A DNA stretch of 64,000 nt from Ideonella sp. A 288 (GCF_002198735.1 NZ_MWLO01000134.1:1-64000), one strand, 5' to 3'. Positions 52,437 through 63,051 are shown, counted from the stretch's first letter. Made by a program: numbers and translations. Notes: generated by a model from the letters alone, not told the origin.

Positions 52437-53035
52437 GCGGCCGCCTTGCCCTTGGCGACGGCCGGGGGGCGCCAAGTCACCACGCGCGTGGCACAGGCGA
52501 TGTCGTGAACGAACTGCCGGTCACCGCGCAGCCGGGCCAGGCCGGCGTAGGCCAGCACCCCGGCGAGGAGCGCGCCTGCCACGGCAGAAGTCCGTGTGGA
52601 GCCGCTGGTGTACACCGCCACCAGGGCGGGCAGGAACCACAGCCAGCTCATGACGTAGCGGGCCCAGGCGCGAGCCTGCGACACAGGTTGCCCGTCGACC
52701 GTCACCACGCGAAGATGCCAGGTCTTCATGGCCAGCGTCTGCCCGCCGTGACACCAGAACCAGGTGAAGTACAGGCCGAGCACGGCGAACAGGAACAATT
52801 GCAGGCCGAACTTGCCCTGCAGCGCGTGCCTCTGTTGAGTGAGTCCGCCATAGGCGAGTCCGGCGACCATCACCACGCCGAACAGCAGCACGCCCTCGTA
52901 GACGAAGCAGGCCAGGCGACGCATCACCCCCGGTGGCGCGGCTTCGGCAAGAGATGGGGTGATCGTGGACGGCGTGTCCGGCGTCACCGCCGTGTCAACC
53001 GTCTTGCCTGGCGCGGAACGATCCGCGTCGGTCAT
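52433..53035 (-). CDS. RDD-family membrane protein
   Basis: 200 residues. A polar N-terminal 35 residues, then the RDD domain: RRLACFVYEGVLLFGVVM, a central GQTLAMKTWHLRVV and membrane spans LYFTWFWCHGGQ and YVMSWLWFLPALVA. Function not established; some relatives affect ion exchange. Overlaps both neighbours by 4 bases. Confidence 0.88.
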   Translation of the reverse strand: MTDADRSAPGKTVDTAVTPDTPSTITPSLAEAAPPGVMRRLACFVYEGVLLFGVVMVAGLAYGGLTQQRHALQGKFGLQLFLFAVLGLYFTWFWCHGGQTLAMKTWHLRVVTVDGQPVSQARAWARYVMSWLWFLPALVAVYTSGSTRTSAVAGALLAGVLAYAGLARLRGDRQFVHDIACATRVVTWRPPAVAKGKAAA

Positions 53036-53802
53036 TTACCGGGCGTTGGTGCCGAGGCCTTGCCCGCACCGGTGGTGTTCGGCCTGGCGGTCTCCCGCGG
53101 CAGCATCGTCGTGCGATCGACCTGCGAGGGCTTGGCTGCGATCTTGGGCTGGCCGGGATGCTGGTGCGCCGGCGGTGCGGCGGTCTTGCCCATCGTCGTG
53201 GTGGTGGCGCCTGGCTTGGCCTGGATGGTCGCGGGCGCGACGGGTTGGACGAGCAAGCCCTGCGGCTTGGTCGGCGTCGGCTGGGCCGATGTCTTCTTGG
53301 GGACCGTCGAGAGAGAATCGGCCGGGGCCTTCGGCGGGGCTGGTTTCGCGGCCGACGCCGATGACCGGGCCGCCAGTGCCTTGCGCTCGGCATCGGGCAA
53401 GGCCTGGTAGGCCTGCCATTGCGCCTGCCGCTTTTCCGGGGAGAGTTGCTTCGCCTCCTGGAATGACATCCGCGCCCGCCCGCGTTCGGCGGGGGACAGA
53501 CGCGTCCACTCGGTCATGCGTTCCTGCACGCGTCGTTGCTCATCGGCGGGCATCTTTTGAAATCTGGCGGCGATCTCCAGCCACTTGGCCTTCCGGTCGG
53601 GCTCGATCGACGACCAGTCGCGCTCGAGGGGCGCGAGCGCTGCGCGCTCTGCACCCGACAGGCTGCCCCAGGCCGGGCCGGCCAAGGCTGGGCTGGCCAC
53701 TGCCACACGGGGACCCGGCGCCACGGCCGGCTGCGCCAAAGCCACCGATCCGGCCAGCATCGCGGCCGTGATGCTGACCCCCGCGAACAGACGGCCGGTC
53801 AT
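53032..53802 (-). CDS. DUF3106 exported protein
   Basis: 256 residues. Signal peptide (VSITAAMLAGSVALAQ), then two short helical repeats of the DUF3106 type (LSGAERAALAPLERDWSSI, KAKWLEIAARFQKMPADEQRRVQERM, LSPEKRQAQWQAYQALPDAERKAL), which resemble RseB/Spy/CpxP-like periplasmic stress helices. The C-terminal 100 residues are Pro/Ala/Lys-rich and disordered. Conserved downstream of DUF3619 and an ECF sigma gene in Burkholderiales, so a periplasmic partner of that system is plausible. Confidence 0.8.
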   Translation of the reverse strand: MTGRLFAGVSITAAMLAGSVALAQPAVAPGPRVAVASPALAGPAWGSLSGAERAALAPLERDWSSIEPDRKAKWLEIAARFQKMPADEQRRVQERMTEWTRLSPAERGRARMSFQEAKQLSPEKRQAQWQAYQALPDAERKALAARSSASAAKPAPPKAPADSLSTVPKKTSAQPTPTKPQGLLVQPVAPATIQAKPGATTTTMGKTAAPPAHQHPGQPKIAAKPSQVDRTTMLPRETARPNTTGAGKASAPTPGK

Positions 53803-53824
53803 GCCGGCGTGGCACCAGGACGGG

Positions 53825-54265
53825 TCAAGGGGCTTCCTGGGCTTGCAGGAATTCGGTGAATCCAGGGTCACGGTAGGCGGCAGGCGGCAATTCATCGGAC
53901 AGCAGCGCGGCGTCGATTTCGGCTGCGGCCGAAATCTGCTGGACATCATGGTATTGCTGAATCAGCACCAGTCCAGCCACGAGCACCACCAGCGGCAGCA
54001 CCGAGGCCACACGCCACCACACGCTGGAGGGACCACCCAGCACGGCAGTACCGTTGGACTGGATCAGTGGGGTAGGCGCCAATTGGTGGCGCGTCATCTT
54101 GGCGCGGCTGACCGCCTGCTCGCGAGCGAATCGCAGGCGCTCGGAGATGTCGTGCGGCAATTGGTCGGTGCCCTGGCTGAGCCTGGATGCCAGGCGCAAC
54201 GCGACACGGCCCTCGAGGGCCTCGATCAGTTCGACATGCGATGGAGAAAGGTAAGTGGTCTTCAC
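53825..54265 (-). CDS. DUF3619 membrane protein, probable anti-sigma partner
   Basis: 146 residues. Cytoplasmic N-terminal ~80 residues (LIEALEGRVALRLASRLSQG, ERLRFAREQAVSRAKM), a single membrane helix (WWRVASVLPLVVLVAGLVLI), and a periplasmic tail. This is the topology of anti-sigma factors, and the gene overlaps the sigma factor by 4 bases. The anti-sigma role is inferred from topology and position. Confidence 0.75.
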   Translation of the reverse strand: MKTTYLSPSHVELIEALEGRVALRLASRLSQGTDQLPHDISERLRFAREQAVSRAKMTRHQLAPTPLIQSNGTAVLGGPSSVWWRVASVLPLVVLVAGLVLIQQYHDVQQISAAAEIDAALLSDELPPAAYRDPGFTEFLQAQEAP

Positions 54266-54846
54266 GGTGCGATCCCTTTGCCCCGAAGTGCCTTGGCCAG
54301 TGCATGCACTGCCCTCGAACAGTGCGTCTTGACACTGCCCTCGGAACAGCCCATGACGGCAGCCGTTTCGGCAACATCGAGTTCCTCCCAGTAACGCAGC
54401 AGAAACGCTTCGCGTTGACGGGCGGGCAGGTGCCCCACCTCGGTTTCGATGATGAGCAGCACCTGCTGGCGGCCGACCGTGTCCGCGGCACTCTCGGCGC
54501 CCAGTTGCCCATCGGCAGATTCGAGCATTTCCAGCAGGTCGAAATCGCCACCGTCGTCGCCGTCGGCCTCGAAACTCGACAGGTTCTGCATCACGGCGTT
54601 GCGCACGCGCTGGCGCCTGAACCAGTCCATCGTGGCGTTCGACAGGATGCGCTGGAACACCAGCGGCAACTCGGCCGGCGGACGATCAGCGTACTTCTCG
54701 GCCAGGCGGATCATTGAATCCTGCACGATGTCGAGTGCGGCATCGTCATCGCGTACGGCATACACCGTGCGCTTGAAGGCACGTTTCTCGACGCTCTTGA
54801 GGAAGTCCGTGAGTTCTTTGTCGCTGGCCAAGGAGGTTCCCACCAT
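54262..54846 (-). CDS. RNA polymerase ECF-type sigma factor
   Basis: 194 residues. Region 2 AALDIVQDSMIRLAEKYADR with PLVFQRILSNATMDWFRRQR, an acidic linker (EADGDDGGDFDLLEML) and region 4 LPARQREAFLLRYWEELDVAETAAVMGCSEGSVKTH. First gene of the operon sigma-DUF3619-DUF3106-RDD-dgkA, divergent from ilvB. ATG 54846 is used, with no strong ribosome site; upstream in-frame codons look non-coding. A CATAAT on the minus strand at 54885-54880 is a possible -10 box. Confidence 0.88.
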   Translation of the reverse strand: MVGTSLASDKELTDFLKSVEKRAFKRTVYAVRDDDAALDIVQDSMIRLAEKYADRPPAELPLVFQRILSNATMDWFRRQRVRNAVMQNLSSFEADGDDGGDFDLLEMLESADGQLGAESAADTVGRQQVLLIIETEVGHLPARQREAFLLRYWEELDVAETAAVMGCSEGSVKTHCSRAVHALAKALRGKGIAP

Positions 54847-54895
54847 CCGGCGCCGGATGGATGGCCGAAATCGGGCTGGATTATGGCACCCAGGG

Positions 54896-54914
54896 GAGCA
54901 CAGACTTGGTGCTC
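54896..54914. promoter_or_regulatory. Inverted repeat in the sigma/ilvB divergent region
   Basis: GAGCAC-N7-GTGCTC, a perfect 6-bp inverted repeat in the 249-bp divergent intergenic region. Possible operator. The rest of this region shows no convincing promoter or leader peptide for ilvB. Confidence 0.3.
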
Positions 54915-55095
54915 GGCGGAGCGCGTTGAAACTGATGCAATAATGCTGCTGCGCACAAAGCGCCACTGGTCTGAAGCTGGCCCGCCCACCCGAGGGGGCC
55001 CCTGTTTTCGATCGCGCAGGCCCTGATTCCGCCCCACGAGGGTGCGAGGAGGGGCACCGATGGTTTTTCGTCAGAGAAATTCACAGAGGTTCTCA

Positions 55096-56874
55096 ATGGA
55101 CATGTCTGCCGCGGAAGTCAAGCGTGCCTCGACGGCACCCCCGCATCCCAATACATCCCATCCCGAGCTCAACGGTTCGGAAATCATGGTCCGCTGCCTG
55201 CAGGCAGAGGGCGTCAAGTTCATGTGGGGCTACCCCGGCGGGGCCGTGCTCTACATCTACGACGCGCTCTACAAGCAGGACACGATCGAACACGTGCTCG
55301 TGCGCCACGAGCAGGCGGCCATCCATGCCGCCGACGGCTATGCCCGTGCCACCGGCGAGGTCGGCGTCGCGCTGGTCACCTCAGGCCCGGGCGTGACGAA
55401 TGCCGTCACCGGCATCGCCACCGCCTACATGGACTCGATCCCGATGGTCATCGTCACCGGTCAGGTGCCGACGCCTGCCATCGGGCTCGATGCCTTCCAG
55501 GAATGCGACACGGTGGGCATCACCCGCCCGGTCGTCAAGCACAACTTCCTCGTCAAGGACGTCCGCGACCTCGCGATGACGATGAAGAAGGCCTTCCACA
55601 TCGCCCGCACCGGCCGTCCCGGCCCCGTGGTGGTGGACATCCCGAAGGACGTGTCGCTGAAGACCTGCCCGTTCTCGTACCCCGAGCGGGTCGAGATGCG
55701 CTCGTACAACCCCGTCAAGAAGGGGCACGGTGGCCAGATCCGCAAGGCGATGCAGTTGCTGCTGGCGGCCAAGCGGCCCTACATCTATGCCGGCGGCGGC
55801 GTCATCCTCGGCAATGCGTCGCCCGAACTGCGTGAACTGACCGACCTGCTCGGCTTTCCCTGCACCAACACGCTGATGGGCCTGGGCGCCACTGCGGCGA
55901 GCGACCCCAAGTTCCTCGGCATGCTCGGCATGCACGGCACCTACGAGGCCAACATGACGATGCAGCACTGCGACGTGCTGCTCGCCGTGGGTGCGCGATT
56001 CGACGATCGTGTGATCGGCAACCCGAAGCACTTCGCATCGGTCGAGCGCAAGATCATCCACGTCGACATCGACCCCTCGTCGATCTCCAAGCGCGTGAAG
56101 GTCGACATTCCGATCGTCGGCGACACGAAGGACGTGCTGCAGGAGATGATCGCCTACGTCAAGGAGTCGCAGTCCAGGCCCGACGTGGCCGCGCTGTCGT
56201 CGTGGTGGGGCCAGATCAACGAATGGCGCAAGCGCGAATGCCTGGCCTACAAGCGCAGCGATTCGGTGATCAAGCCGCAATACGTGGTCGAGACGCTGTG
56301 CGAACTGACCCGCGGCCGCGACACCTACATCACGTCCGATGTCGGCCAGCACCAGATGTGGGCCGCGCAGTTCTTCCGCTTCGAGGAGCCGCGGCGCTGG
56401 ATCAACTCCGGCGGCCTGGGCACGATGGGCGTGGGCCTGCCGTACGCCATGGGCATCAAGCTGGCCAAGCCCGAGAGCGACGTGTTCTGCATCACCGGCG
56501 AGGGCTCGATCCAGATGTGCATCCAGGAGCTCTCCACCTGCGCGCAGTACAAGACGCCGGTGAAGATCATCTCGCTGAACAACCGCTACCTGGGCATGGT
56601 GCGGCAGTGGCAGCAACTGGACTACGGTGGTCGCTACTCGCACAGCTACATGGATGCGCTGCCCGATTTCGTGAAGCTGGCGGAGGCTTATGGCCACGTC
56701 GGCATCAAGATCGAGAAGCCCTCCGAGGTGGAACCTGCCCTCAAGGAGCTGATCCGCCTGAAGGACCGCACGGTGTTCCTCGACGTCCGCACCGACCAGA
56801 CCGAGAACGTCTGGCCGATGGTGCAGGCCGGCAAGGGCATCACCGAGATGCTGCTGGGGTCCGAGGAACTGTGA
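55096..56874 (+). CDS. ilvB: Acetolactate synthase large subunit
   Basis: 592 residues. ThDP enzyme with the catalytic Glu in VRHEQAAIHAADGYARATG, the FAD/central domain (YIYAGGGVILGNAS) and the ThDP motif ITGEGSIQM...NNRYLGMVRQW. First step of Val, Ile and Leu synthesis. An N-terminal stretch of about 25 residues precedes the conserved start LNGSEIMVRCLQAEGVKFMWGYPGG. Two ATGs (55096, 55102) are possible. Confidence 0.96.
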   Translation: MDMSAAEVKRASTAPPHPNTSHPELNGSEIMVRCLQAEGVKFMWGYPGGAVLYIYDALYKQDTIEHVLVRHEQAAIHAADGYARATGEVGVALVTSGPGVTNAVTGIATAYMDSIPMVIVTGQVPTPAIGLDAFQECDTVGITRPVVKHNFLVKDVRDLAMTMKKAFHIARTGRPGPVVVDIPKDVSLKTCPFSYPERVEMRSYNPVKKGHGGQIRKAMQLLLAAKRPYIYAGGGVILGNASPELRELTDLLGFPCTNTLMGLGATAASDPKFLGMLGMHGTYEANMTMQHCDVLLAVGARFDDRVIGNPKHFASVERKIIHVDIDPSSISKRVKVDIPIVGDTKDVLQEMIAYVKESQSRPDVAALSSWWGQINEWRKRECLAYKRSDSVIKPQYVVETLCELTRGRDTYITSDVGQHQMWAAQFFRFEEPRRWINSGGLGTMGVGLPYAMGIKLAKPESDVFCITGEGSIQMCIQELSTCAQYKTPVKIISLNNRYLGMVRQWQQLDYGGRYSHSYMDALPDFVKLAEAYGHVGIKIEKPSEVEPALKELIRLKDRTVFLDVRTDQTENVWPMVQAGKGITEMLLGSEEL

Positions 56875-57006
56875 CCGCCTGAAGGCGGCCGGGGTGGGCG
56901 CGGTCACCGCCGCGCCCGCAGCCGTCCGCTGAATGGCGCGAACGACCCGGACCATCCCTCCATGTTTCCAACGGCGCGGCCAAGGGCCGGCGGTCACCGC
57001 CGCCGG
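56875..57006 (+). promoter_or_regulatory. Structured leader between ilvB and ilvH
   Basis: Three hairpins occupy the 161-bp gap: 56875-56879 with 56884-56888; 56896-56903 with 56910-56917; and 56987-56993 with 57000-57006. The second and third have the same loop, TCACCG, closed by GCGG/CCGC-type stems. None has a U tract. A cis-regulatory RNA upstream of ilvH has been reported in betaproteobacteria (the ilvH motif). Whether this is a member needs a covariance search. Confidence 0.5.
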
Positions 57007-57035
57007 TCTGAAGAACCCCGCCAGGACGAACGATC

Positions 57036-57527
57036 ATGAAACACATCATTGCCGTGCTCCTCGAGAACGAGGCCGGCGCACTCTCCCGCGTGGTGGGCCT
57101 GTTCTCGGCCCGTGGCTACAACATCGAGAGCCTCACCGTCGCGCCCACCGAGGACCCCTCGTTGTCGCGCATGACCATCGTGACGAACGGCTCCGACGAG
57201 GTGATCGAGCAGATCACCAAGCACCTGAACCGGCTGATCGAGGTCGTCAAGGTCGTCGACCTCACCGAGGGCAGCTACACCGAGCGCGAACTCATGCTCA
57301 TCAAGGTGCGCGCCGTCGGCAAGGAACGCGAGGAGATGAAGCGCATGGCCGACATCTTCCGCGGTCGCATCATCGACGTCACCGAGAAGAGCTACACCAT
57401 TGAACTCACCGGGGATGCCGGCAAGCTCGACGCCTTCATCCTCGGGGTCGATCGAACCGCCATCCTCGAAACCGTGCGCACCGGCACCAGCGGGATCGGT
57501 CGCGGCGAGCGCATCCTGCGCGTTTGA
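57036..57527 (+). CDS. ilvH: Acetolactate synthase small (regulatory) subunit
   Basis: 163 residues. ACT domain at the N terminus (MKHIIAVLLENEAGALSRVVGLFSARGYNIESLTVAPTED) with the Val-binding loop, and a C-terminal domain ending GRGERILRV. Confers Val feedback inhibition on IlvB. Standard length. Confidence 0.97.
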   Translation: MKHIIAVLLENEAGALSRVVGLFSARGYNIESLTVAPTEDPSLSRMTIVTNGSDEVIEQITKHLNRLIEVVKVVDLTEGSYTERELMLIKVRAVGKEREEMKRMADIFRGRIIDVTEKSYTIELTGDAGKLDAFILGVDRTAILETVRTGTSGIGRGERILRV

Positions 57528-58583
<1,056 letters not shown>

Positions 58584-58604
58584 CCGCTGCAGTGCGCATG
58601 ACCG

Positions 58605-58630
58605 GAGCCGCCCCTGGGGCGGCTCTTTTT
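58605..58630 (+). terminator. Intrinsic terminator after ilvC
   Basis: 9-bp GC-rich stem (58605-58613 with 58617-58625), loop of 3, then TTTTT. Ends the ilvBHC transcript just before pssA. Confidence 0.9.
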
Positions 58631-58652
58631 CATTGCGCTATCCTCCCTGGTG

Positions 58653-59477
58653 ATGAACGACATGAACCCGCCCGACGCCGAAGAGGCCGTGGCACCGCAG
58701 CGGCCCCGGCGCAAGGGCATCTATGCGCTGCCCAACGCGATCACGCTGTCGGCGCTTTTCGCCAGCTTTTATGCCATCGTGATGGCGATGAACGGGCGCT
58801 ACGAGACGGCCTGCATCGCCATCTTCGCTGCCGCCATCCTCGACAGCCTGGACGGCCGCGTGGCCCGCATGACCAACACGCAGAGCGCCTTCGGCGAGCA
58901 GATGGACAGCCTGGCCGACATGGTGAGCTTCGGCGCCGCGCCGGCGCTGATCGTCTACCAATGGGCGCTCAAGGACATGGGCAAGCTGGGGTGGATCCCG
59001 GCCTTCGTCTATATCGCGGGGGCGGCGCTGCGCCTGGCGCGCTTCAACGTGAACATCGGCGTGGTCGACAAGCGCTTCTTCCAGGGCCTGCCCAGCCCCG
59101 CTGCCGCCGCCCTGGTGATGGGTTTGATCTGGGTGGTCGACGACGCTGGCGTCAAAGGGGCCAGCAAGGTCGAGTGGGCGGCCTGGGCAGCTTTCGGCGT
59201 GACCCTGTACGCCGGCCTGTCGATGGTGACCAACGCGCCGTTCTACAGCTTCAAGGTGTTCGGCGGACGGCGCACGGTGCCGTTCATCGTGTTGGTGGCC
59301 ATCGCGCTGGGCATTGCCCTGATCAGCCTCGATCCGCCGCGCGTGCTGTTCGCACTGTTCTGCGCCTACGGCCTGTCGGGCTACGTGGTGTATGCGTACA
59401 AGCGCGCCAAGGGCAAGCCGGTGAGCGTCATCGCCATCTCTACCGACGAGCCGGACGAAGAGGGCCTGCACCGCTGA
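58653..59477 (+). CDS. pssA: CDP-diacylglycerol-serine O-phosphatidyltransferase
   Basis: 274 residues, multi-pass membrane enzyme. The CDP-alcohol phosphotransferase motif DG..AR........G...D...D is present as DGRVARMTNTQSAFGEQMD with the final Asp in SLAD. Makes phosphatidylserine. Typical Burkholderiales position between ilvC and leuA. ATG 58653 is used; a GTG immediately before it is in frame. Confidence 0.95.
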   Translation: MNDMNPPDAEEAVAPQRPRRKGIYALPNAITLSALFASFYAIVMAMNGRYETACIAIFAAAILDSLDGRVARMTNTQSAFGEQMDSLADMVSFGAAPALIVYQWALKDMGKLGWIPAFVYIAGAALRLARFNVNIGVVDKRFFQGLPSPAAAALVMGLIWVVDDAGVKGASKVEWAAWAAFGVTLYAGLSMVTNAPFYSFKVFGGRRTVPFIVLVAIALGIALISLDPPRVLFALFCAYGLSGYVVYAYKRAKGKPVSVIAISTDEPDEEGLHR

Positions 59478-59509
59478 TTGCGGGTGCGGCATGCTATATT
59501 TCTCGCGCG

Positions 59510-59566
59510 ATGATCCGTTCAGCCTTCATTTCGACGCTGCTACTACGCGTGCCCATGGCGCGCTGA
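59510..59566 (+). CDS. Leucine leader peptide of the leuA genes
   Basis: 18 codons, MIRSAFISTLLLRVPMAR. Three consecutive Leu codons (CTG CTA CTA) include two CTA, a rare codon in this GC-rich genome, the usual choice for a sensitive Leu-tRNA sensor. TATATT at 59495-59500 could be a -10 box, which would give almost no 5' UTR before the ATG. Terminator and leuA follow. Confidence 0.7.
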   Translation: MIRSAFISTLLLRVPMAR

Positions 59567-59598
59567 TCATCCACGACTGAACCATTTCAACCGGATCG

Positions 59599-59634
59599 AC
59601 GGCCCGCCAGCGCAACGCAGCGGGCCGTTTGCTT
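59599..59634 (+). terminator. Attenuator terminator before leuA
   Basis: Perfect 9-bp stem (59599-59607 with 59620-59628), 12-base loop, followed by a T-rich tract broken by GC. It lies 33 bases after the leader-peptide stop and 55 bases before leuA. I could not identify an equally clear antiterminator. Confidence 0.75.
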
Positions 59635-59682
59635 TTCCGAACCAGGCAACCGGACTGCGTGCACCCCCCCACGGAGAACCCC

Positions 59683-61383
59683 ATGCCGATGCTCGACAAC
59701 CCCGCCACCAAATACCGACCGTTCGCGCCGGTGCGCCTGACCGACAGGACCTGGCCCGATGCCGTGCTGAGCCGCCCGCCGCTGTGGGCCAGCGTGGACC
59801 TGCGCGACGGCAACCAGGCGCTGATCGAGCCGATGGACCCGGCGCGCAAGCTGCGCATGTTCGAGGCGCTGGTGCGCATCGGCTTCAAGGAGATCGAGGT
59901 CGGCTTTCCGTCGGCCTCGCAGGCCGACTTCGATTTCGTGCGCCTGTTGATCGAGCAAGGGCGCATCCCCTACGACGTGACGATCCAGGTGCTGACCCAG
60001 GCACGCGACCACCTGATCGAGCGCACGTTCGACGCCCTGCGCGGTGCGCCGCGGGCCATCGTCCATGTCTACAACGCCACCTCGCCGGTGATGCGGCGCG
60101 TGGTGCTCGGGCTGGACGAGGACGGCATCGTCGAACTCGCCACTGTCCACGCGCGCATGGTGCGTGACCTGGCGGCCGCACAACCGGACACCGCCTGGAC
60201 GTTCCAGTATTCGCCCGAGATGTTCTCCGGCACCGAACTGGCCTTCAGCAAGCGGGTGGTCGATGCGGTCACCGCCGTCTGGCAGCCCACGCCGACGCGC
60301 AAGTGCATCATCAACCTGCCGTCGACGGTGGAGCACAGCACGCCCAACATCTTTGCCGACATGGTGGAGTGGATGCACCGCCATCTCGAACGGCGTGACG
60401 CGATCGTGCTGTCGGTGCACCCGCACAACGACCGGGGCACGGGCACGGCGGCGGGCGAGTTCGCGCTGATGGCCGGCGCCGACCGCATCGAGGGCTGCCT
60501 CTTCGGCAACGGCGAGCGCACTGGCAACGTCGATCTGGTGAATATCGCGCTCAATCTCTACACCCAGGGCGTGCACCCGGGCCTGGACTTCTCGGACATC
60601 GACGACATCCGCCGCACCGTGGAGCACTGCAACCAGTTGCCGGTGCACCCGCGGCACCCGTATGTCGGCGATCTGGTCTACACCTCGTTCTCTGGCTCGC
60701 ACCAGGACGCGATCAAGAAGGCCTTCGCCGCGCGGCGCGATGGGGACGTGTGGGACATGCCCTACCTGCCGATCGACCCGAAGGACCTGGGCCGCAGCTA
60801 CGACGCGGTGATCCGGGTGAACAGCCAGTCTGGCAAGGGCGGGATCTCGTACCTGTTGGAAAGCGAGTATGGGCTGGAACTGCCGCGCCGCCTGCAGATC
60901 GAGTTCAGCCAGGCGGTGCAGGCGGTGATGGACGACCTCGGCCGCGAGCAGAGCGCGGCCGACCTGTGGCGACTGTTCGACGCCGAATACCACCTGGCTG
61001 CAGCGCCGCCGATCGATCAGCAGGCCATCACCGAGCAGGCCGACGGCCGGGTTCGACTTTGCGCCTCCGTTCACCGTGGCGGCGCAGCCCTGCAGATCCA
61101 GGGCGAGGGCAGCGGGCCGGTCGAGGCCTTCGTCGACGGCCTGTCGCGCGCGCTGAACCTCCCGATCCGCGTGCTCGACTACCACGAGCATGCGATCGGC
61201 TCGGGCGCCCAGGCGCGCGCCGCGGCCTATCTTGAACTCCGCATCGACGGCGACCGCACGCTCTTCGGCGTGGGAATCGATGCGAACATCGTCACTGCGT
61301 CGATGAAGGCAGTTCTGTCCGGACTGCGGCGCGCTGGCGCCGAACTGGACGTTCAACCTCTGGACGCGGCCACAGCCGCTTGA
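59683..61383 (+). CDS. leuA: 2-isopropylmalate synthase, long (LeuA2) form
   Basis: 566 residues. Opens [38 protein letters not shown], the signature of the long fungal/actinobacterial-type enzyme. HxH metal ligands are in [11 protein letters not shown], then [12 protein letters not shown], and a C-terminal LeuA dimer regulatory domain from about 430. Condenses acetyl-CoA with 2-ketoisovalerate. First gene after the Leu attenuator. CGGAG precedes the start. Confidence 0.95.
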   Translation: MPMLDNPATKYRPFAPVRLTDRTWPDAVLSRPPLWASVDLRDGNQALIEPMDPARKLRMFEALVRIGFKEIEVGFPSASQADFDFVRLLIEQGRIPYDVTIQVLTQARDHLIERTFDALRGAPRAIVHVYNATSPVMRRVVLGLDEDGIVELATVHARMVRDLAAAQPDTAWTFQYSPEMFSGTELAFSKRVVDAVTAVWQPTPTRKCIINLPSTVEHSTPNIFADMVEWMHRHLERRDAIVLSVHPHNDRGTGTAAGEFALMAGADRIEGCLFGNGERTGNVDLVNIALNLYTQGVHPGLDFSDIDDIRRTVEHCNQLPVHPRHPYVGDLVYTSFSGSHQDAIKKAFAARRDGDVWDMPYLPIDPKDLGRSYDAVIRVNSQSGKGGISYLLESEYGLELPRRLQIEFSQAVQAVMDDLGREQSAADLWRLFDAEYHLAAAPPIDQQAITEQADGRVRLCASVHRGGAALQIQGEGSGPVEAFVDGLSRALNLPIRVLDYHEHAIGSGAQARAAAYLELRIDGDRTLFGVGIDANIVTASMKAVLSGLRRAGAELDVQPLDAATAA

Positions 61384-61409
61384 ACCAGGACTTCGAGGAG
61401 AAGCACACC

Positions 61410-62951
61410 ATGACCGACAAACTCATCATCTTCGACACCACCTTGCGCGATGGCGAACAGTCGCCCGGCGCCTCGATGACCCGTGACGAAAAGCTGCGCA
61501 TCGCGCGGCAGCTCGAGCGGCTGCGCGTCGATGTCATCGAGGCCGGCTTCGCCGCATCGAGCAACGGCGATTTCGAGGCCGTCAAGTCGATCGCCGATCA
61601 CATCCGCGAATCGACCATCTGCTCGCTGGCACGGGCCAACGACCGCGACATCTCGCAGGCGGCTGCCGCCTTGAAAGGCGCCGAGCGCGCGCGCATCCAC
61701 ACCTTCATCGCCACCAGTGCGCTGCACATGGAGAAGAAGCTGCGCATGACACCGGACCAGGTGTACGAGCAGGCGCGGCTGGCCGTGCGCTTCGCCCGCA
61801 ACCTGTGCGGCGACATCGAGTTCTCGCCCGAAGACGGCTACCGGTCGGATGTCGACTTCCTGTGCCGCGTGCTCGAGGCGGTGATCGACGAGGGCGCGAC
61901 CACGCTCAACATCCCCGATACGGTGGGCTACGCCGTCCCCGAGCTCTACGGCAACTTCATCAAGACGCTGCGCGAACGCATCCCCAACTCGGACAAGGCC
62001 GTCTGGTCGGTGCATTGCCACAACGACCTGGGCATGGCAGTGGCCAATTCGCTGGCCGGGGTGAAGATCGGCGGCGCGCGCCAGGTCGAGTGCACCATCA
62101 ATGGTCTGGGCGAGCGTGCCGGCAACTGTTCGCTCGAGGAGGTGGTGATGGCGCTGCGCACGCGGCGCGACTACTTCGGCCTGACGCTGGGCATCGATGC
62201 CACGCAGATCGTGCCGGCCTCCCGGATGGTGAGCCAGACCACCGGTTTCGTGGTGCAGCCCAACAAGGCGGTGGTGGGGGCCAACGCCTTCGCGCATGCC
62301 TCGGGCATCCACCAGGACGGCGTGCTCAAGGCGCGCGACACCTACGAGATCATGCGCGCCGAGGATGTTGGCTGGAGCGCCAACAAAATCGTGCTCGGCA
62401 AGCTGTCGGGCCGTAACGCGTTCAAGCAGCGGCTGCAGGAACTGGGCATCGAGATGGAAAGCGAAAGCGAAATCAACGCCGCCTTCGCGCGCTTCAAGGA
62501 CCTGGCCGACCGCAAGAGCGAGATCTTCGACGAGGACATCCTCGCGCTGGTCGGTGACGAGAGCGTGACCAGCGAGCGCGAACACTACCGCCTGCTGTCA
62601 CTCAGTCAGCATTCCGAAACGGGTGAGCGCCCCCAGGCGTCGGTGGTGTTTTCTGCCGGCGAGGCCGAGTTCCGTGCCGAGAGCGACGGCAATGGGCCCG
62701 TCGACGCCAGCCTGAAGGCCATCGAGTCCAAGGTGCACAGCGGCGCTGAACTCGTGCTTTATTCGGTCAACGCCATCACCTCCGGCAGCACCGAGTCGCA
62801 GGGCGAGGTGACCGTGCGACTGCAGCACAGCGGTCGGGTGGTCAATGGTGTCGGCGCCGACCCGGACATCGTGGTGGCGTCGGCCAAGGCCTACCTGGCC
62901 GCACTCAACAAGCTGCACTCCAAGGTGGAACGGGTGGCGGCGCAAGGTTGA
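61410..62951 (+). CDS. leuA: 2-isopropylmalate synthase, classical (LeuA1) form
   Basis: 513 residues. [18 protein letters not shown] active-site start, [16 protein letters not shown] metal ligands, [18 protein letters not shown], and the regulatory domain at about 390-513. Only about 25% like the gene just upstream by eye, so it is not a recent duplicate. GAGGAG lies 9 bases before ATG 61410. Twenty-six bases after the first synthase, so both share the Leu attenuator. Confidence 0.95.
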   Translation: MTDKLIIFDTTLRDGEQSPGASMTRDEKLRIARQLERLRVDVIEAGFAASSNGDFEAVKSIADHIRESTICSLARANDRDISQAAAALKGAERARIHTFIATSALHMEKKLRMTPDQVYEQARLAVRFARNLCGDIEFSPEDGYRSDVDFLCRVLEAVIDEGATTLNIPDTVGYAVPELYGNFIKTLRERIPNSDKAVWSVHCHNDLGMAVANSLAGVKIGGARQVECTINGLGERAGNCSLEEVVMALRTRRDYFGLTLGIDATQIVPASRMVSQTTGFVVQPNKAVVGANAFAHASGIHQDGVLKARDTYEIMRAEDVGWSANKIVLGKLSGRNAFKQRLQELGIEMESESEINAAFARFKDLADRKSEIFDEDILALVGDESVTSEREHYRLLSLSQHSETGERPQASVVFSAGEAEFRAESDGNGPVDASLKAIESKVHSGAELVLYSVNAITSGSTESQGEVTVRLQHSGRVVNGVGADPDIVVASAKAYLAALNKLHSKVERVAAQG

Positions 62952-63051
62952 TCGCCAAAGATACGACTTGAAATGCCCGCTCCAAGTATTTGATCTTGTG
63001 CATGTTTTTGCCGTACCCTACACTCCTGACGGATTCGTTGGGCGGGTGACC

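Noticed and set aside
54942-55029. Possible leader peptide and GC-rich hairpin upstream of ilvB
   Set aside because: The open frame beginning with two Leu codons has no run of Leu, Val or Ile afterwards and no clear terminator follows; not enough for an attenuator.
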